NCBI RefSeq assembly: GCF_022170785.1
Contig: NZ_CP081870.1
Location: 3,460,001 to 3,524,000 of the forward strand
Reading direction: 5' to 3'
DNA: 64,000 nucleotides
Source of the DNA: Rossellomorea marisflavi
Lineage (GTDB): Bacteria > Bacillota > Bacilli > Bacillales > Bacillaceae_B
Made by a program: the position numbers and the translations under genes. Shown here in pieces: positions 10,719-19,545 of this stretch (the stretch's first letter is position 1; each line of letters begins with the position of its first letter). The notes under the pieces are model-generated. The model was given only the letters and a program-made list of their open reading frames with translations, was not told where the DNA came from and did not search any database.

Positions 10719-11309
10719 TTGAATTACTCACTATTTAAATCCATCAATCAACATGCCGGGCATCATCCGTTTTGGGATGGTTTCATGGCAGGGGTGACGA
10801 ACAACGCCCTGTTCATTTTTGCCATTGTCCTTGTACTGATGTGGCTCTTCGGAAAAAACGATATGAAGCGTACGGTCCTCTATGCAGGGATCACGGGCAT
10901 TGTCGCCTTGATTCTTAATAGCGTCATTGCCCATATATATTTCGAACCAAGGCCGTTTGTCTCGCACGAAGTGAATCTGCTCGTTCCTCATGATGCAGAT
11001 GCATCATTCCCGAGTGACCACACGACAGGTGCCGTTGCCCTTGCCTTCGCCGTGCTTTACGTGCACCGCAAGCTCGGTTCCGTAATGCTCGCATTCGCCC
11101 TATTGACCGGATTCTCCCGCATTTATGTCGGGAATCATTATCCATTTGATGTGGCAGGAAGCATTGTTGTCGCAGGAATCGTCAGCCTGGTCGTCTACAA
11201 GCTGTATCCGATCCTCGACCCACTCATCAATGGGATCATCCGGATCTATAACCGCATTCCGTTTGTTCCTAAATCAAAGGAAGCGGAGCGCAGCATCGAC
11301 TTCAAATAA
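10719..11309 (+). CDS. bcrC: undecaprenyl-diphosphatase, PAP2 type (BcrC/YwoA-like)
   Basis: Dephosphorylates undecaprenyl pyrophosphate so the carrier can be reused for cell-wall synthesis; such enzymes confer bacitracin tolerance. The 196-residue protein has several membrane spans and the PAP2 signature: PRPF, PSDHTTG and SRIYVGNHYPFDV. It begins MNYSLFKSIN, closely like B. subtilis BcrC. A longer frame opens at 10674, but AAAGGAGAT directly precedes the TTG at 10719, so the TTG start is used. The C-terminal tail is basic and cytoplasmic. Confidence 0.92.
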   Translation: MNYSLFKSINQHAGHHPFWDGFMAGVTNNALFIFAIVLVLMWLFGKNDMKRTVLYAGITGIVALILNSVIAHIYFEPRPFVSHEVNLLVPHDADASFPSDHTTGAVALAFAVLYVHRKLGSVMLAFALLTGFSRIYVGNHYPFDVAGSIVVAGIVSLVVYKLYPILDPLINGIIRIYNRIPFVPKSKEAERSIDFK

Positions 11310-11310
11310 C

Positions 11311-11352
11311 AAAAGGAAAACACCGTTCACATGACCGGTGTTTTCCTTTTTT
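11311..11352. terminator. bidirectional terminator between bcrC and dedA
   Basis: Arms GGAAAACACCG and CGGTGTTTTCC, flanked by A- and T-runs on both sides, between convergent genes. Confidence 0.9.
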
Positions 11353-11359
11353 CATTGTA

Positions 11360-11998
11360 TCAGTTCTTCAGTGCCGTCCATTTGTTCTTGACGAAAGCAA
11401 ATGCGACGGGTAAGAGGGAAACAGCGACAATGCCCAGTACGAGGACACTGAAGTTGTCCTTGATCACCGGAATGTTCCCGAAGAAATAACCGGCAAACAA
11501 TGCGATGCTAACCCAAACGATTCCCCCTATCACATTATAAGAAAGGAATTTCGCATAGGGCATCTTCCCCACCCCTGCCGTGAACGGGGCGAACGTCCGG
11601 ATGATGGGTATGAATCGCGACAAGATGATGGTGGCAGATCCATGCTTGTCGAAGAAGCGATTGGTCTTGTCCAACGACTCCCTTTTCACGAAGAACAGTT
11701 TTTCCCGTGCCTCCACCTTACTCCCGGAATAATGACCAATCGTGTAATTAAGCGTGTCTCCGGCAATGGCCGCCACACAGAAGATCAGGAAGATCCACAT
11801 CAGGTGAATCGACCCAGATGCTGCAAGGGCCCCTGTAGCGAAAAGCAGGGAGTCCCCCGGAAGAAACGGAAGGACCACAAGACCCGTCTCACAAAAAATG
11901 ATAACAAACAGGATGACGTAGATCCATACGCCGTATTCATTCATATACCCCGCTATATGCTGATCAAGATGCAGAAAAACATCGATGATAGTACTCAC
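11360..11998 (-). CDS. DedA family membrane protein
   Basis: 212 residues with about five hydrophobic segments and the DedA signatures FLPGDSLLFATG near residue 46, GDTLNYTIGHYSG near 80, and RFIPIIRTFAPFTAGVGKM near 125 with the conserved basic and proline residues. DedA proteins work in membrane homeostasis, and some recycle undecaprenyl phosphate across the membrane. The nearby bcrC makes that role attractive here, but this is inference. A second DedA gene of a different subgroup lies at 14.1 kb. Confidence 0.93.
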   Translation of the reverse strand: MSTIIDVFLHLDQHIAGYMNEYGVWIYVILFVIIFCETGLVVLPFLPGDSLLFATGALAASGSIHLMWIFLIFCVAAIAGDTLNYTIGHYSGSKVEAREKLFFVKRESLDKTNRFFDKHGSATIILSRFIPIIRTFAPFTAGVGKMPYAKFLSYNVIGGIVWVSIALFAGYFFGNIPVIKDNFSVLVLGIVAVSLLPVAFAFVKNKWTALKN

Positions 11999-12082
11999 TC
12001 TATTAGCTCCTATCCTGATGACCTATTACTCTATCCATGATAAACGATGGTCCGGCATTTCACCAATCCATCTGATTCAAGT

Positions 12083-12772
12083 CTACCGCATCTCGTCCAC
12101 GCGGACGCATGTGTATCCTTTTGCCTTGACTGCAGGGAGCACATCCTTCAACGCCTCGATTGTAATGGCCGGGGCCTCGATATCCGCTCCAGGTGTATCT
12201 CCGCAATCATGGAGGAGAACAACGTCTCCCCCTTTGATACCGGATAAGGCACGTCGGATCTTGTCACTACCACCGGATGTCTTCCAGTCCTCTGCGGAAA
12301 TCGACCAGAGAATGATGAAGTAACGACTCTTCTTGATAAAATCGATCAGATTCAAGATTCCCCACGGTGGTCGGTAATAGACGGTTCGTTCACCCGTAAT
12401 CTCTTCGATGATCGCTGCCGTTTTCTCGATCCCTTTCTTCACCTTCCACGGACTCATGAGCCAATTGGACGTGTGCTCATAATTGTGGATGCCGAGAAGA
12501 TGGCCTTCCATATGCATCCGCCTGATGATATCAGGGTTCTTCTCGGCTTTACTTCCGACTACGAAGAACGTGGCTTTCACCCCGTTTTCTTTCAGAACAT
12601 CCAGGAGCACAGGCGTATAGGTAGGATCCGGTCCATCATCAAAGGTGAAAGCAATATCCGTCGGACTCTCCACCCTTTTCATCACCCTCCACCCCAGCCC
12701 GCGTGACAAGCCGTATGGAATGACCGTGTACAGGGCGAGGAGAAAGAAGATGCTTGCTATGATATACACCAT
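12083..12772 (-). CDS. membrane-anchored polysaccharide deacetylase (NodB domain)
   Basis: 229 residues. An N-terminal membrane anchor (about 1-22) is followed by a NodB homology domain: the metal-binding TFDDGPDP near residue 42, the His motif in GIHNYEH near 96, YRPPWG near 133 and LLHDCGD near 190. Family members remove acetyl groups from peptidoglycan, chitin-like or other wall glycans. The extracytoplasmic domain fits a wall or surface glycan substrate. It lies 40 bases downstream of the glycosyltransferase gene and is probably co-transcribed with it. Confidence 0.9.
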   Translation of the reverse strand: MVYIIASIFFLLALYTVIPYGLSRGLGWRVMKRVESPTDIAFTFDDGPDPTYTPVLLDVLKENGVKATFFVVGSKAEKNPDIIRRMHMEGHLLGIHNYEHTSNWLMSPWKVKKGIEKTAAIIEEITGERTVYYRPPWGILNLIDFIKKSRYFIILWSISAEDWKTSGGSDKIRRALSGIKGGDVVLLHDCGDTPGADIEAPAITIEALKDVLPAVKAKGYTCVRVDEMR

Positions 12773-12811
12773 TGCGTTCCCTCAATTCCATGTTGATTTT
12801 TATTCCGTTGA

Positions 12812-13984
12812 TCAAGCTCTAGCAAGTCCGTAAACGCCAGCCTGTTCTTCATAGCTTGGAGGCATGTGGACGGTTCCTTCGATGATGCTGCTCATGAACT
12901 CAGCAATCTTTTTCGGCGCTTCGGTTTCCATGCCGTTTTGGTAAAGTTGGATGGAGGTCTTCCATTGTTTCATGGTCTCGCGATCCATCATAATGCCAAG
13001 GAGTTCTTGTTCAAGGGAGTGATCCTGATTGAGTTTGAACACCAAACCTTTTTCCGTCAGGTATCGCATATTGATCTCCTCTTGCCCGGGCAACACCGAT
13101 TGAACAAAGATCGGCAGCTTTTTATGGAGGGCCTCACTGATCGTGACACCTCCGGGCTTCGTGACGATGGCATCCACCTCATCGTACAGCTCGTTCATCT
13201 CTTCCCTGGAGGAGAGATACGGAAACGGCTTGATGTGATCCGCGTTCCATGATTGCAGCTCTTCATAGAGGGCATGGTTGTTCCCGCAGAGAACATAGAG
13301 ATCGAACGGGGAACTCTTCTTGAAGCCCTCAAGCTGTTTCATCATGCAGCCGAGCCCGCTATTCCCTCCAGCCATCAATACTTTAGGGCGCACGCTCGGT
13401 GACTTGGAGGAGGTAGTGTCCGTGATCTGATGGTGCACTGGTATCCCGGTCACCATCATCCGCTGCTCTGCGATACGATAGCGCTCACTGTATTCGCGCT
13501 TCAATTCCGGGTTGGGAAGCAAATGATACTCGATTTCCTCCCTTCCCCAGACGCTGTTGACGAAGAAATCCGTGTAGGCATTCATCACCGGCGCCTCACA
13601 TTTCCCCTGCCTCTTCAGCTCGCTGAGAAGGTATGAAGGAAATCCATGGGTGCAGACGATCAAGTCCGGTTCTTCTTCCAGAAGGAGCTGCTTCATCTTC
13701 TTCAGAAAGAAGTAGTGTCGGACCTTGAATGATCGGCTTTTTTCTGTTTCTTTATTAAAAAGGGTTTTATACGCAAGATTATAGGTGGCTGGCGCATAGC
13801 GGATCCAGTTCAGATAGCTTTTCGTCACCAGCTTTTCGATATGTGGATTGCTATAGCTCAGCAGATCCACCTTTTTCATTTCTATATCTGCCCGTGTTTC
13901 CTTGATGCAATCCATGAGTGCCTCGGCCACTTGATGATGCCCCGAGCGCATTTGCAAGAACGGTAAGAATAGAATTTTCTTCAT
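12812..13984 (-). CDS. GT28-type glycosyltransferase (UgtP/MGDG synthase-like, YkoN-like)
   Basis: 390 residues. The N-terminal MKKILFLPFLQMRSGHHQVAEAL resembles the acceptor-side GGGH loop of monoglucosyl/monogalactosyl-diacylglycerol synthases, and the C-terminal half has the UDP-sugar site with MAGGNSGLGCMMKQL and VTKPGGVTISEAL. It likely transfers a sugar from UDP-sugar to a membrane lipid. It differs from classic UgtP in the loop (RSGHH), so it is a paralogue-type enzyme, like B. subtilis YkoN, rather than certain UgtP. The deacetylase follows it. Confidence 0.85.
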   Translation of the reverse strand: MKKILFLPFLQMRSGHHQVAEALMDCIKETRADIEMKKVDLLSYSNPHIEKLVTKSYLNWIRYAPATYNLAYKTLFNKETEKSRSFKVRHYFFLKKMKQLLLEEEPDLIVCTHGFPSYLLSELKRQGKCEAPVMNAYTDFFVNSVWGREEIEYHLLPNPELKREYSERYRIAEQRMMVTGIPVHHQITDTTSSKSPSVRPKVLMAGGNSGLGCMMKQLEGFKKSSPFDLYVLCGNNHALYEELQSWNADHIKPFPYLSSREEMNELYDEVDAIVTKPGGVTISEALHKKLPIFVQSVLPGQEEINMRYLTEKGLVFKLNQDHSLEQELLGIMMDRETMKQWKTSIQLYQNGMETEAPKKIAEFMSSIIEGTVHMPPSYEEQAGVYGLARA

Positions 13985-14097
13985 GTCGATTTCATCTCCT
14001 GTCAGCTCTCAACATGTGATTTCAATCTTTAATCTACCATCAAAAATCCGAAATGCGCCCTTCTTCATCAATTTTTAATGTAAAGAAAAGGAGATTT

Positions 14098-14137
14098 TCA
14101 GGAAAAGGAAAACAGCCCGTCATTCCTGAGGGCTGTT
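14098..14137 (-). terminator. terminator of the second dedA gene
   Basis: Arms AACAGCCC (14111-14118) and GGGCTGTT (14130-14137), followed on the minus strand by a T-rich run. It overlaps the last codons of the gene. Confidence 0.8.
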
Positions 14138-14731
14138 CACTCGATTCGCTTTTTTCTTTTTCACATAATTGATCAGGACGAACAGGAAGAAAATAGCCAG
14201 TAACACAAGGCCGAGGTACGGAACATACGCAGGATTGATATCCACCTTGCTGCCGACAAAAAGACCGGCGAGGATGAACGGGAGCGTCCAGATCAACGCC
14301 CCTACCAGGGACAAGAAGAAGAAGCTTCCGAACCCGATGCGGTTGATCCCGGCGAAATACGGGCTGATCTGCCGGATGCCCGGCATGTAATAGCCGAGGA
14401 GGATCGTCTTCCGCACATTCTTCATGTACTTCTCCTGTACCTTCTCCCACCGTTCCTCGGTGATGCCTACATACTTACCGTACTTCCGAATGAACGGGCT
14501 TCCGATGTATCTTCCCACCACATAGGCAGAGAGCATCCCGATGAAGGCACCGAAGAAGGCCGATAAAACAGCTGGAAGCAACGCCAGGCTGTGCTGATAG
14601 ACCAGTACCCCGATCAAAAACAGAAGGGACTCCTCCGGTGCAGGAATGCCGACAATCCCCAAAAATAAGAACACAAAAATAATCACATATCCGTACACAT
14701 CGAGATAGTGCAAAAGCGTATCCATCGTCAT
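14120..14731 (-). CDS. DedA family membrane protein (YkoX-like)
   Basis: About 203 residues with four to five membrane spans and the DedA motifs IPAPEESLLFLIG near 27, GMLSAYVVGRYIG near 65, and GYYMPGIRQISPYFAGINRI near 114. The sequence is clearly distinct from the DedA at 11.4 kb, so the two are not a recent duplication. ATG at 14749 is possible, but AAAGGTAG stands seven bases before the ATG at 14731. It probably has its own promoter. The role is inferred only from family: lipid or polyprenyl-phosphate flipping. Confidence 0.9.
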   Translation of the reverse strand: MTMDTLLHYLDVYGYVIIFVFLFLGIVGIPAPEESLLFLIGVLVYQHSLALLPAVLSAFFGAFIGMLSAYVVGRYIGSPFIRKYGKYVGITEERWEKVQEKYMKNVRKTILLGYYMPGIRQISPYFAGINRIGFGSFFFLSLVGALIWTLPFILAGLFVGSKVDINPAYVPYLGLVLLAIFFLFVLINYVKKKKANRVNSPQE

Positions 14732-14892
14732 TGTTCTTCTACCTTTCATCGAAATCTATCGTTGCCCTTATACTTCCCGTGATAGAAGGATAGGAAAAGG
14801 ATAGACGCATTCATTTGCCACTGTTCAAGTAATAAACCATTGAGGCCAAAAAAGCAATCCGTATTTTTGATGGCAATGAAAGACCAGAACGT

Positions 14893-14925
14893 AAAAAAGC
14901 CCGATTCTACAAAAAGAACCGGACT
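14893..14925 (-). terminator. terminator of the YhgE/Pip-like gene
   Basis: Imperfect 11-base arms with G-U pairs (14899-14909 and 14915-14925), followed on the minus strand by TTTTTT. Confidence 0.7.
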
Positions 14926-14933
14926 TCCTTTCA

Positions 14934-16124
14934 TTAATGCTGAGCAGAATTCACACCAACCGGCTTCTCCTGCTTTCCACTACCAGGTTTGAATGCAGAC
15001 AGGAAGAGGACGACCAAGCCTCCCGTACCGATCCAAACGAGTGTTTCCAGTGGGGCACTCCACGCTAACCCTTTGTCGAAGAAGAACATCTCCCTTAATC
15101 CATCCACCATGAATCGCATCGGCAGCCACGGGTATACCCATTCCCGATAGAACGTGGGCAGCATCTCGGGAGCCAGGCTAAGAAGCGGTACCCCGAAGAA
15201 GAGCATCAAGGCGAAAATCGGCAATCCCTTCGCTCCCAAGATGGAAAGGACCGCTGAAATCATGAGGAAGAAACTGAATGACGTGATGGACAGGAAGAGG
15301 GCCGTATCCAAATAATCCGCAATGTGGATGCCCACCACATCAGACGCCACCCAGCTTAATCCGAATCCGATGGCAAGGGCGATGACCAACCCGATCCCGG
15401 CCTGAACCATCTTCATCAGAAGTCCTTCCATTCGAGAGGAAACCTTGAGCTTCCTGAGTGCAAAGAAAATGATGGCGGAACTGATGAGACTGGCCATCCA
15501 TAATGGCTGGAAGAGGGACATCGGTGAGTTCCCGTTAGCTGAATCCTTACCTGGACTGTGGACGTTCGTGACTTTTTTCGCAATCGGATTCGCCAGTACA
15601 CCAGCCTGCTCAATCGACAGCGAGGTGGCACCTTTCTTCTCCAGCCCAGCCATGACGTTTGCACGGACCGACTGATTGACCTGATCCACGATGCCATTCA
15701 GCATTTGAGAAGACATCCCCGAAGCAGCGGTATTCATCCCCTGATTCACGATGACTTCGATGTCGGATGCTTCAGGCTCAGTTGTCTGGAGTGAGGCCTG
15801 CTTGGCACTGAAATCATTCGGAATGACGAGAGCTGCGTAATACTCCTGCTCATCCATCCCTTTCAACACTGCCTCCCTGCTATCGACCCGGACCCAATTG
15901 ACTGACGATCCTGTCTGCTTTCGGACGTTCTCCATGATCATTTTACCGCCATTCATAGACTCTTGTCCGGGTGCCTGGAACCCTTCATCACTGTTTACGA
16001 CGGCAATGGGCAGATCCTTCGGTGTCGGCTGCACCGTAGGGACTGCTGTGACGGAAAAAATAAAGATAATAGCGAACGCAATGAACGGGGAAGCCCACAC
16101 GATTTTATTCTTATACCATTTCAT
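14934..16124 (-). CDS. YhgE/Pip-like ABC-2 type membrane protein
   Basis: About 396 residues: one N-terminal membrane span (about 10-30), a large extracytoplasmic domain to about 205 (AVVNSDEGFQ is typical of YhgE/Pip proteins), then five C-terminal spans as in ABC-2 permeases. No ATPase subunit is nearby, as is usual for this family. Members are linked to export, drug tolerance or phage infection. AAGGAG lies nine bases before the ATG at 16124; a TTG at 16133 would overlap it. The gene is divergent from a TetR-type regulator that probably controls it. Confidence 0.85.
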   Translation of the reverse strand: MKWYKNKIVWASPFIAFAIIFIFSVTAVPTVQPTPKDLPIAVVNSDEGFQAPGQESMNGGKMIMENVRKQTGSSVNWVRVDSREAVLKGMDEQEYYAALVIPNDFSAKQASLQTTEPEASDIEVIVNQGMNTAASGMSSQMLNGIVDQVNQSVRANVMAGLEKKGATSLSIEQAGVLANPIAKKVTNVHSPGKDSANGNSPMSLFQPLWMASLISSAIIFFALRKLKVSSRMEGLLMKMVQAGIGLVIALAIGFGLSWVASDVVGIHIADYLDTALFLSITSFSFFLMISAVLSILGAKGLPIFALMLFFGVPLLSLAPEMLPTFYREWVYPWLPMRFMVDGLREMFFFDKGLAWSAPLETLVWIGTGGLVVLFLSAFKPGSGKQEKPVGVNSAQH

Positions 16125-16155
16125 TTTGACCAACTCCTTTTAATGGACACTACGT

Positions 16156-16168
16156 TGATTAATAATCA
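16156..16168. promoter_or_regulatory. candidate TetR-type operator
   Basis: Perfect palindrome TGATTA-A-TAATCA in the 150-base divergent spacer, 32 bases from the permease start. Part of it (TTGATTA) recurs at 16174-16180 next to a TATAAT-like box. Position suggests the operator of the adjacent TetR protein; no direct evidence. Confidence 0.45.
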
Positions 16169-16274
16169 CTTTGTTGATTATAATGGAATTAGCTGTTCTT
16201 ACAATCATCAATCCACAACCATATGTCCTATACTCAACACATTCATTCATACTGTTCACTAAGGAGCGAAAAAA

Positions 16275-16880
16275 ATGAAAACCGACCGCCGACAAATCCG
16301 CACCAAACAACTTATCCGGGATGCCCTTCTCGACCTCATCCCCCAAAAAGGCCTGACCAAGATTACGGTCAAAGACCTCACAGAACGGGCGGACATCAAT
16401 CGTGGAACGTTTTACCTTCACTATAAAGACGTGGCGGATCTCACCGATCAGCTGAAAGAAGACATTTTTGCTGATATCCCCCTTCTCACGTCGAAAATCG
16501 ACCCCACCGATATAAAAGTCGCAGCCAAAAACAATGAACCCTACGAGCCAATCCAGAAACTGCTGGAGTACCTCCTCTCTCACAGTGACTTCCTTCGGGT
16601 CATGCTGTTACCTCAAGGTGATCCCCAACTCACGGTACAGCTGAAATCCTCCATGAAAGAAAATATGCTCAAAAAGTTTGATCAATACCTCGGACCCGAA
16701 TCCCCCTCCCCTGCCGTTCCTGCCGATTACTTCATGGCATACATCACCTCAGCCAACATCGGTCTCCTGTCGCACTGGATGATGAGCGGAAATGATCTGC
16801 CCGTTGAAGACATCGCCCTGATGATGACGAAGATCATGAGTCAGGGTCCGTTGGAAGCAATGATGGGTGGAGGGAAATGA
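16275..16880 (+). CDS. TetR/AcrR family transcriptional regulator
   Basis: 201 residues: an N-terminal TetR helix-turn-helix (KGLTKITVKDLTERADINRGTFYLHY read in short blocks, residues about 20-50) and an all-helical ligand-binding C-terminal domain of the TetR_C_7 kind. AAGGAG precedes the ATG. The divergent arrangement with the export permease at 14.9 kb is the usual layout for a TetR repressor and its efflux target. The ligand is unknown. Confidence 0.92.
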   Translation: MKTDRRQIRTKQLIRDALLDLIPQKGLTKITVKDLTERADINRGTFYLHYKDVADLTDQLKEDIFADIPLLTSKIDPTDIKVAAKNNEPYEPIQKLLEYLLSHSDFLRVMLLPQGDPQLTVQLKSSMKENMLKKFDQYLGPESPSPAVPADYFMAYITSANIGLLSHWMMSGNDLPVEDIALMMTKIMSQGPLEAMMGGGK

Positions 16881-16890
16881 TCCTCGCCTA

Positions 16891-16925
16891 AAAAGCATTC
16901 GGTCATGATGACTGAATGCTTTTTC
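16891..16925 (+). terminator. terminator of the TetR gene
   Basis: Arms AAAAAGCATTC and GAATGCTTTTT around GGTCATGATGACT. Confidence 0.9.
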
Positions 16926-17316
16926 AATAAAATAACGGATGGATTTGTACAGCTACCCTCATGAGTATCTAATTGTCCAATAAAGACCACGCTTTCATCT
17001 CCCTGCTGCCATGGAGGTGTCTACCGTTTCTGCTCCTCGAAACTTTTCAAGAACTACATCTCGCAAACATGAATTAAGCTTTCAGGGAAGGTTTGATCCC
17101 CCTATTTCTTTTGAAAAATCGGAGCGGATCAGGGTGTCACGGTACTAAAAAGTATGAGTCCACGCCCTTTCTCATCTTTGACCAAAACATTATTCCAGTA
17201 AAACTTTCACCAGTTAAACGATTACATTTATGAAATTGGTTTTAACCCCATATGAATGTGGAATGGTAAATACTGTACTTAACTAAGCGACGAAAATAAA
17301 CAAGGAGGAATCAGCA
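16926..17316. other. non-coding region upstream of the SDR gene
   Basis: About 390 bases with no credible frame or RNA gene that I can see. It should carry the SDR promoter. GGTTTTAA near 17238 resembles a sigma-B -35 element, but no GGGTAT-like -10 stands at the right distance. Confidence 0.3.
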
Positions 17317-18195
17317 ATGAGCGAACTGGACAAACAAACCTTTTTATCAAACGGAGTCACTCCCCAAACACAATCCAAACAGCCTGGAGTCGAAAAAGAG
17401 ATGGATCCGACACCGATCTATGAACTGGAAAGCCATGTGGGCTCAGGAAAGCTGAAAGGCAAGGTTGCCCTCATCACAGGGGGAGACAGCGGGATCGGGA
17501 AAGCCGTGGCGATCGGCTATGCAAAAGAAGGCGCGGATATTGCCATTTCATACTTAGATGAACATGAGGATGCCGAACAGACGAAGAAACGCATCGAGGA
17601 AGAAGGCGTCAAATGCACCCTTCACCCTGGGGATATAGTGGATGAAGATTTCTGCTTCAGTGTTGTTGAAGACGTCATCAAAGAGCACGGGAAATTAAAT
17701 ATCCTCGTCAACAACGCAGCACGTCAGGAAGTGAAAAACAGCGTCACGGAAATCAGCGCAGAGCAGTTGAAGCATACATTTGACGTGAACTTCTTCTCCA
17801 TGGTGTACTTCACGAAAGCAGCCATCCCTCATCTGTCTGCCGGTGACAGCCTGATCTACACCGCTTCCATCAATCCATATACAGGAAACAAAGCACTGAT
17901 CGATTACACTTCTACAAAAGGCGCGATCGTGGCATTCGCCCGTTCCGTTGCACAGGAACTCGCCGAAAAAGCCATCCGTGTAAACGGAGTAGCACCAGGT
18001 CCGATCTGGACGCCGCTTATCCCAGCAACCATGACAACCGAACTACAGGAATCCTTCGGTGTATCCACTCCACTGGGCCGTCCGGGACAGCCCGCAGACC
18101 TTGTAGAGCCATACATCCTGCTCGCTTCAGAAGGATCCGCCTATATGACCGGCCAGTTCATCCACGTGAACGGCGGAGGGTACATGTCCTCGTAA
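17317..18195 (+). CDS. SDR family NAD(P)-dependent oxidoreductase (YdaD/YhxC-like)
   Basis: 292 residues. After a 48-residue extension typical of this subgroup comes the Rossmann motif TGGDSGIG, the NNAA stretch, the catalytic Ser in TASINP and the YxxxK motif (YTSTK), ending with HVNGGG. The enzyme should reduce or oxidise a small carbonyl compound. The subgroup in B. subtilis is general-stress induced. AAGGAGG lies upstream of the ATG, and a terminator follows directly, so the gene is monocistronic. Confidence 0.93.
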   Translation: MSELDKQTFLSNGVTPQTQSKQPGVEKEMDPTPIYELESHVGSGKLKGKVALITGGDSGIGKAVAIGYAKEGADIAISYLDEHEDAEQTKKRIEEEGVKCTLHPGDIVDEDFCFSVVEDVIKEHGKLNILVNNAARQEVKNSVTEISAEQLKHTFDVNFFSMVYFTKAAIPHLSAGDSLIYTASINPYTGNKALIDYTSTKGAIVAFARSVAQELAEKAIRVNGVAPGPIWTPLIPATMTTELQESFGVSTPLGRPGQPADLVEPYILLASEGSAYMTGQFIHVNGGGYMSS

Positions 18196-18204
18196 GGATG
18201 AATG

Positions 18205-18241
18205 AAAAAACTGCAGAGAAGTTCTCTTTTCTGCAGTTTTT
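18205..18241 (+). terminator. terminator of the SDR gene
   Basis: Arms AAAAACTGCAGA and TCTGCAGTTTTT. Confidence 0.9.
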
Positions 18242-18278
18242 ATTATGGAAGGAAATCAAATGAAGGAGGAGCAACTCC

Positions 18279-19493
18279 ATGAAGAATAGCACATCCAGTT
18301 CATCCACCGATTTTCTACATCAAGAAGAGCTGAAGAAGCATGTATTCAAGACGCTTGATTTCTATTATCCTGCCTGCATTGATCACGAACAAGGCGGCTA
18401 TATCAATGGCTTTCTCGATGACGGCACCATTAACGACACCACCACCAAACACCTCGTTGCCACCAGCCGGTATATCTATAATTTCAGCATCGGTGCCATT
18501 CTTGGAGGAGGTGACCACTATCTTGAAGCAGCTCGTCACGGAATCCGATTCTTGAATGAGCATCACCTGGATCATCGGCACAACGGCTATTACTTTGAAA
18601 TGAACGGCACCGAGGTCGAGAACCCTGCCAAGATGGCCTATGGTCATGCCTTCGTACTGCTCGCATCATCCATCGCCTACAAAGCCGGTATCGAAGAAGC
18701 AAATGAAGTGATGGAAAATGTGTATGATGTGCTCGAAACCCGTTTCTTGGATGAGGCTCACGGATTGTATCGGGATGAGTGGAATGCAGATTGGACAAGT
18801 CTCTCCCCCTACAGAGGGCAAAACCCCAACATGCATCTGTGCGAAGCGATGCTATCATCATACGAGGCAACAGGAAATGAGATGTATCTAGGAAGAGCGT
18901 ATAATCTCGCGAAAAAGGTGACCATCGATCTGGCCGACCGCTCAGGCGGACTTGTGTGGGAAAACTACACTCCGGAGTGGGAGCCCGATTACACATTCAA
19001 TAAAGGCGATACCAAAGATGAATTCCGCCCGTACGGCTTCATCCCCGGCCATCAATTCGAGTGGGCCAAGCTCCTCATGTGGCTCGATCGTCACCGCTCT
19101 GAACCTTGGATGCTTGAAAAGGCCGAAGATCTCTACGAAAGAGCATGGGAGCTTGCATGGGACAAAGACTGCGGCGGTCTCTTCTTTGCCGTTTCACCTG
19201 AGCTTGACGTAATCGACCACGACAAAAACTACTGGGTGATGTCAGAAGCCATTGCCGCCTCAGCCCTGCTTGCTGCCAAAACGGAAAATCATGCTTACTG
19301 GGAGAAGTATCAACAGCTATTCTCGTATTCTGCTGACAATCTCATGGATCATGAGCACGGCGGCTGGTATAAGCTCCTTGACCGTGAGAATGAGAAATAC
19401 AGCCAAGAGAAGAGTTCCCCTCCCAAGACGGATTATCATCCCGTGGCGGCTTGTTATCAGGCGATCCTTGCCTTGGATGACCATTCAAGTTAA
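18279..19493 (+). CDS. AGE family epimerase/isomerase
   Basis: 404 residues with the (alpha/alpha)6-barrel pattern of N-acylglucosamine 2-epimerases and aldose-ketose isomerases. Visible motifs are TKHLVATSRYIYNFSIGA near residue 48, NPNMHLCEAMLSSYEATG near 184, GFIPGHQFEWAKLLMWL near 250 with the catalytic His, and the C-terminal KTDYHPVAACYQ with the second His. It likely interconverts hexoses such as mannose, glucose and fructose; the exact sugar cannot be told. AAGGAGGAG precedes the ATG. Confidence 0.88.
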   Translation: MKNSTSSSSTDFLHQEELKKHVFKTLDFYYPACIDHEQGGYINGFLDDGTINDTTTKHLVATSRYIYNFSIGAILGGGDHYLEAARHGIRFLNEHHLDHRHNGYYFEMNGTEVENPAKMAYGHAFVLLASSIAYKAGIEEANEVMENVYDVLETRFLDEAHGLYRDEWNADWTSLSPYRGQNPNMHLCEAMLSSYEATGNEMYLGRAYNLAKKVTIDLADRSGGLVWENYTPEWEPDYTFNKGDTKDEFRPYGFIPGHQFEWAKLLMWLDRHRSEPWMLEKAEDLYERAWELAWDKDCGGLFFAVSPELDVIDHDKNYWVMSEAIAASALLAAKTENHAYWEKYQQLFSYSADNLMDHEHGGWYKLLDRENEKYSQEKSSPPKTDYHPVAACYQAILALDDHSS

Positions 19494-19516
19494 TCAATAC
19501 GTAAAGAAACAACAAT

Positions 19517-19545
19517 GCCCCCTTGAAAACAAGGGGGCTATTTTT
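19517..19545. terminator. terminator between the AGE and LOV-STAS genes
   Basis: Arms GCCCCCTTG and CAAGGGGGC around AAAA, then TATTTTT on the plus strand. It sits between convergent genes. Confidence 0.92.

Noticed and set aside
17221-17316. Sigma-B promoter upstream of the SDR gene
   Set aside because: A GGTTTTAA box resembles the -35, but the nearest GGTAAA is about 19 bases away and GGAATG is a poor -10.
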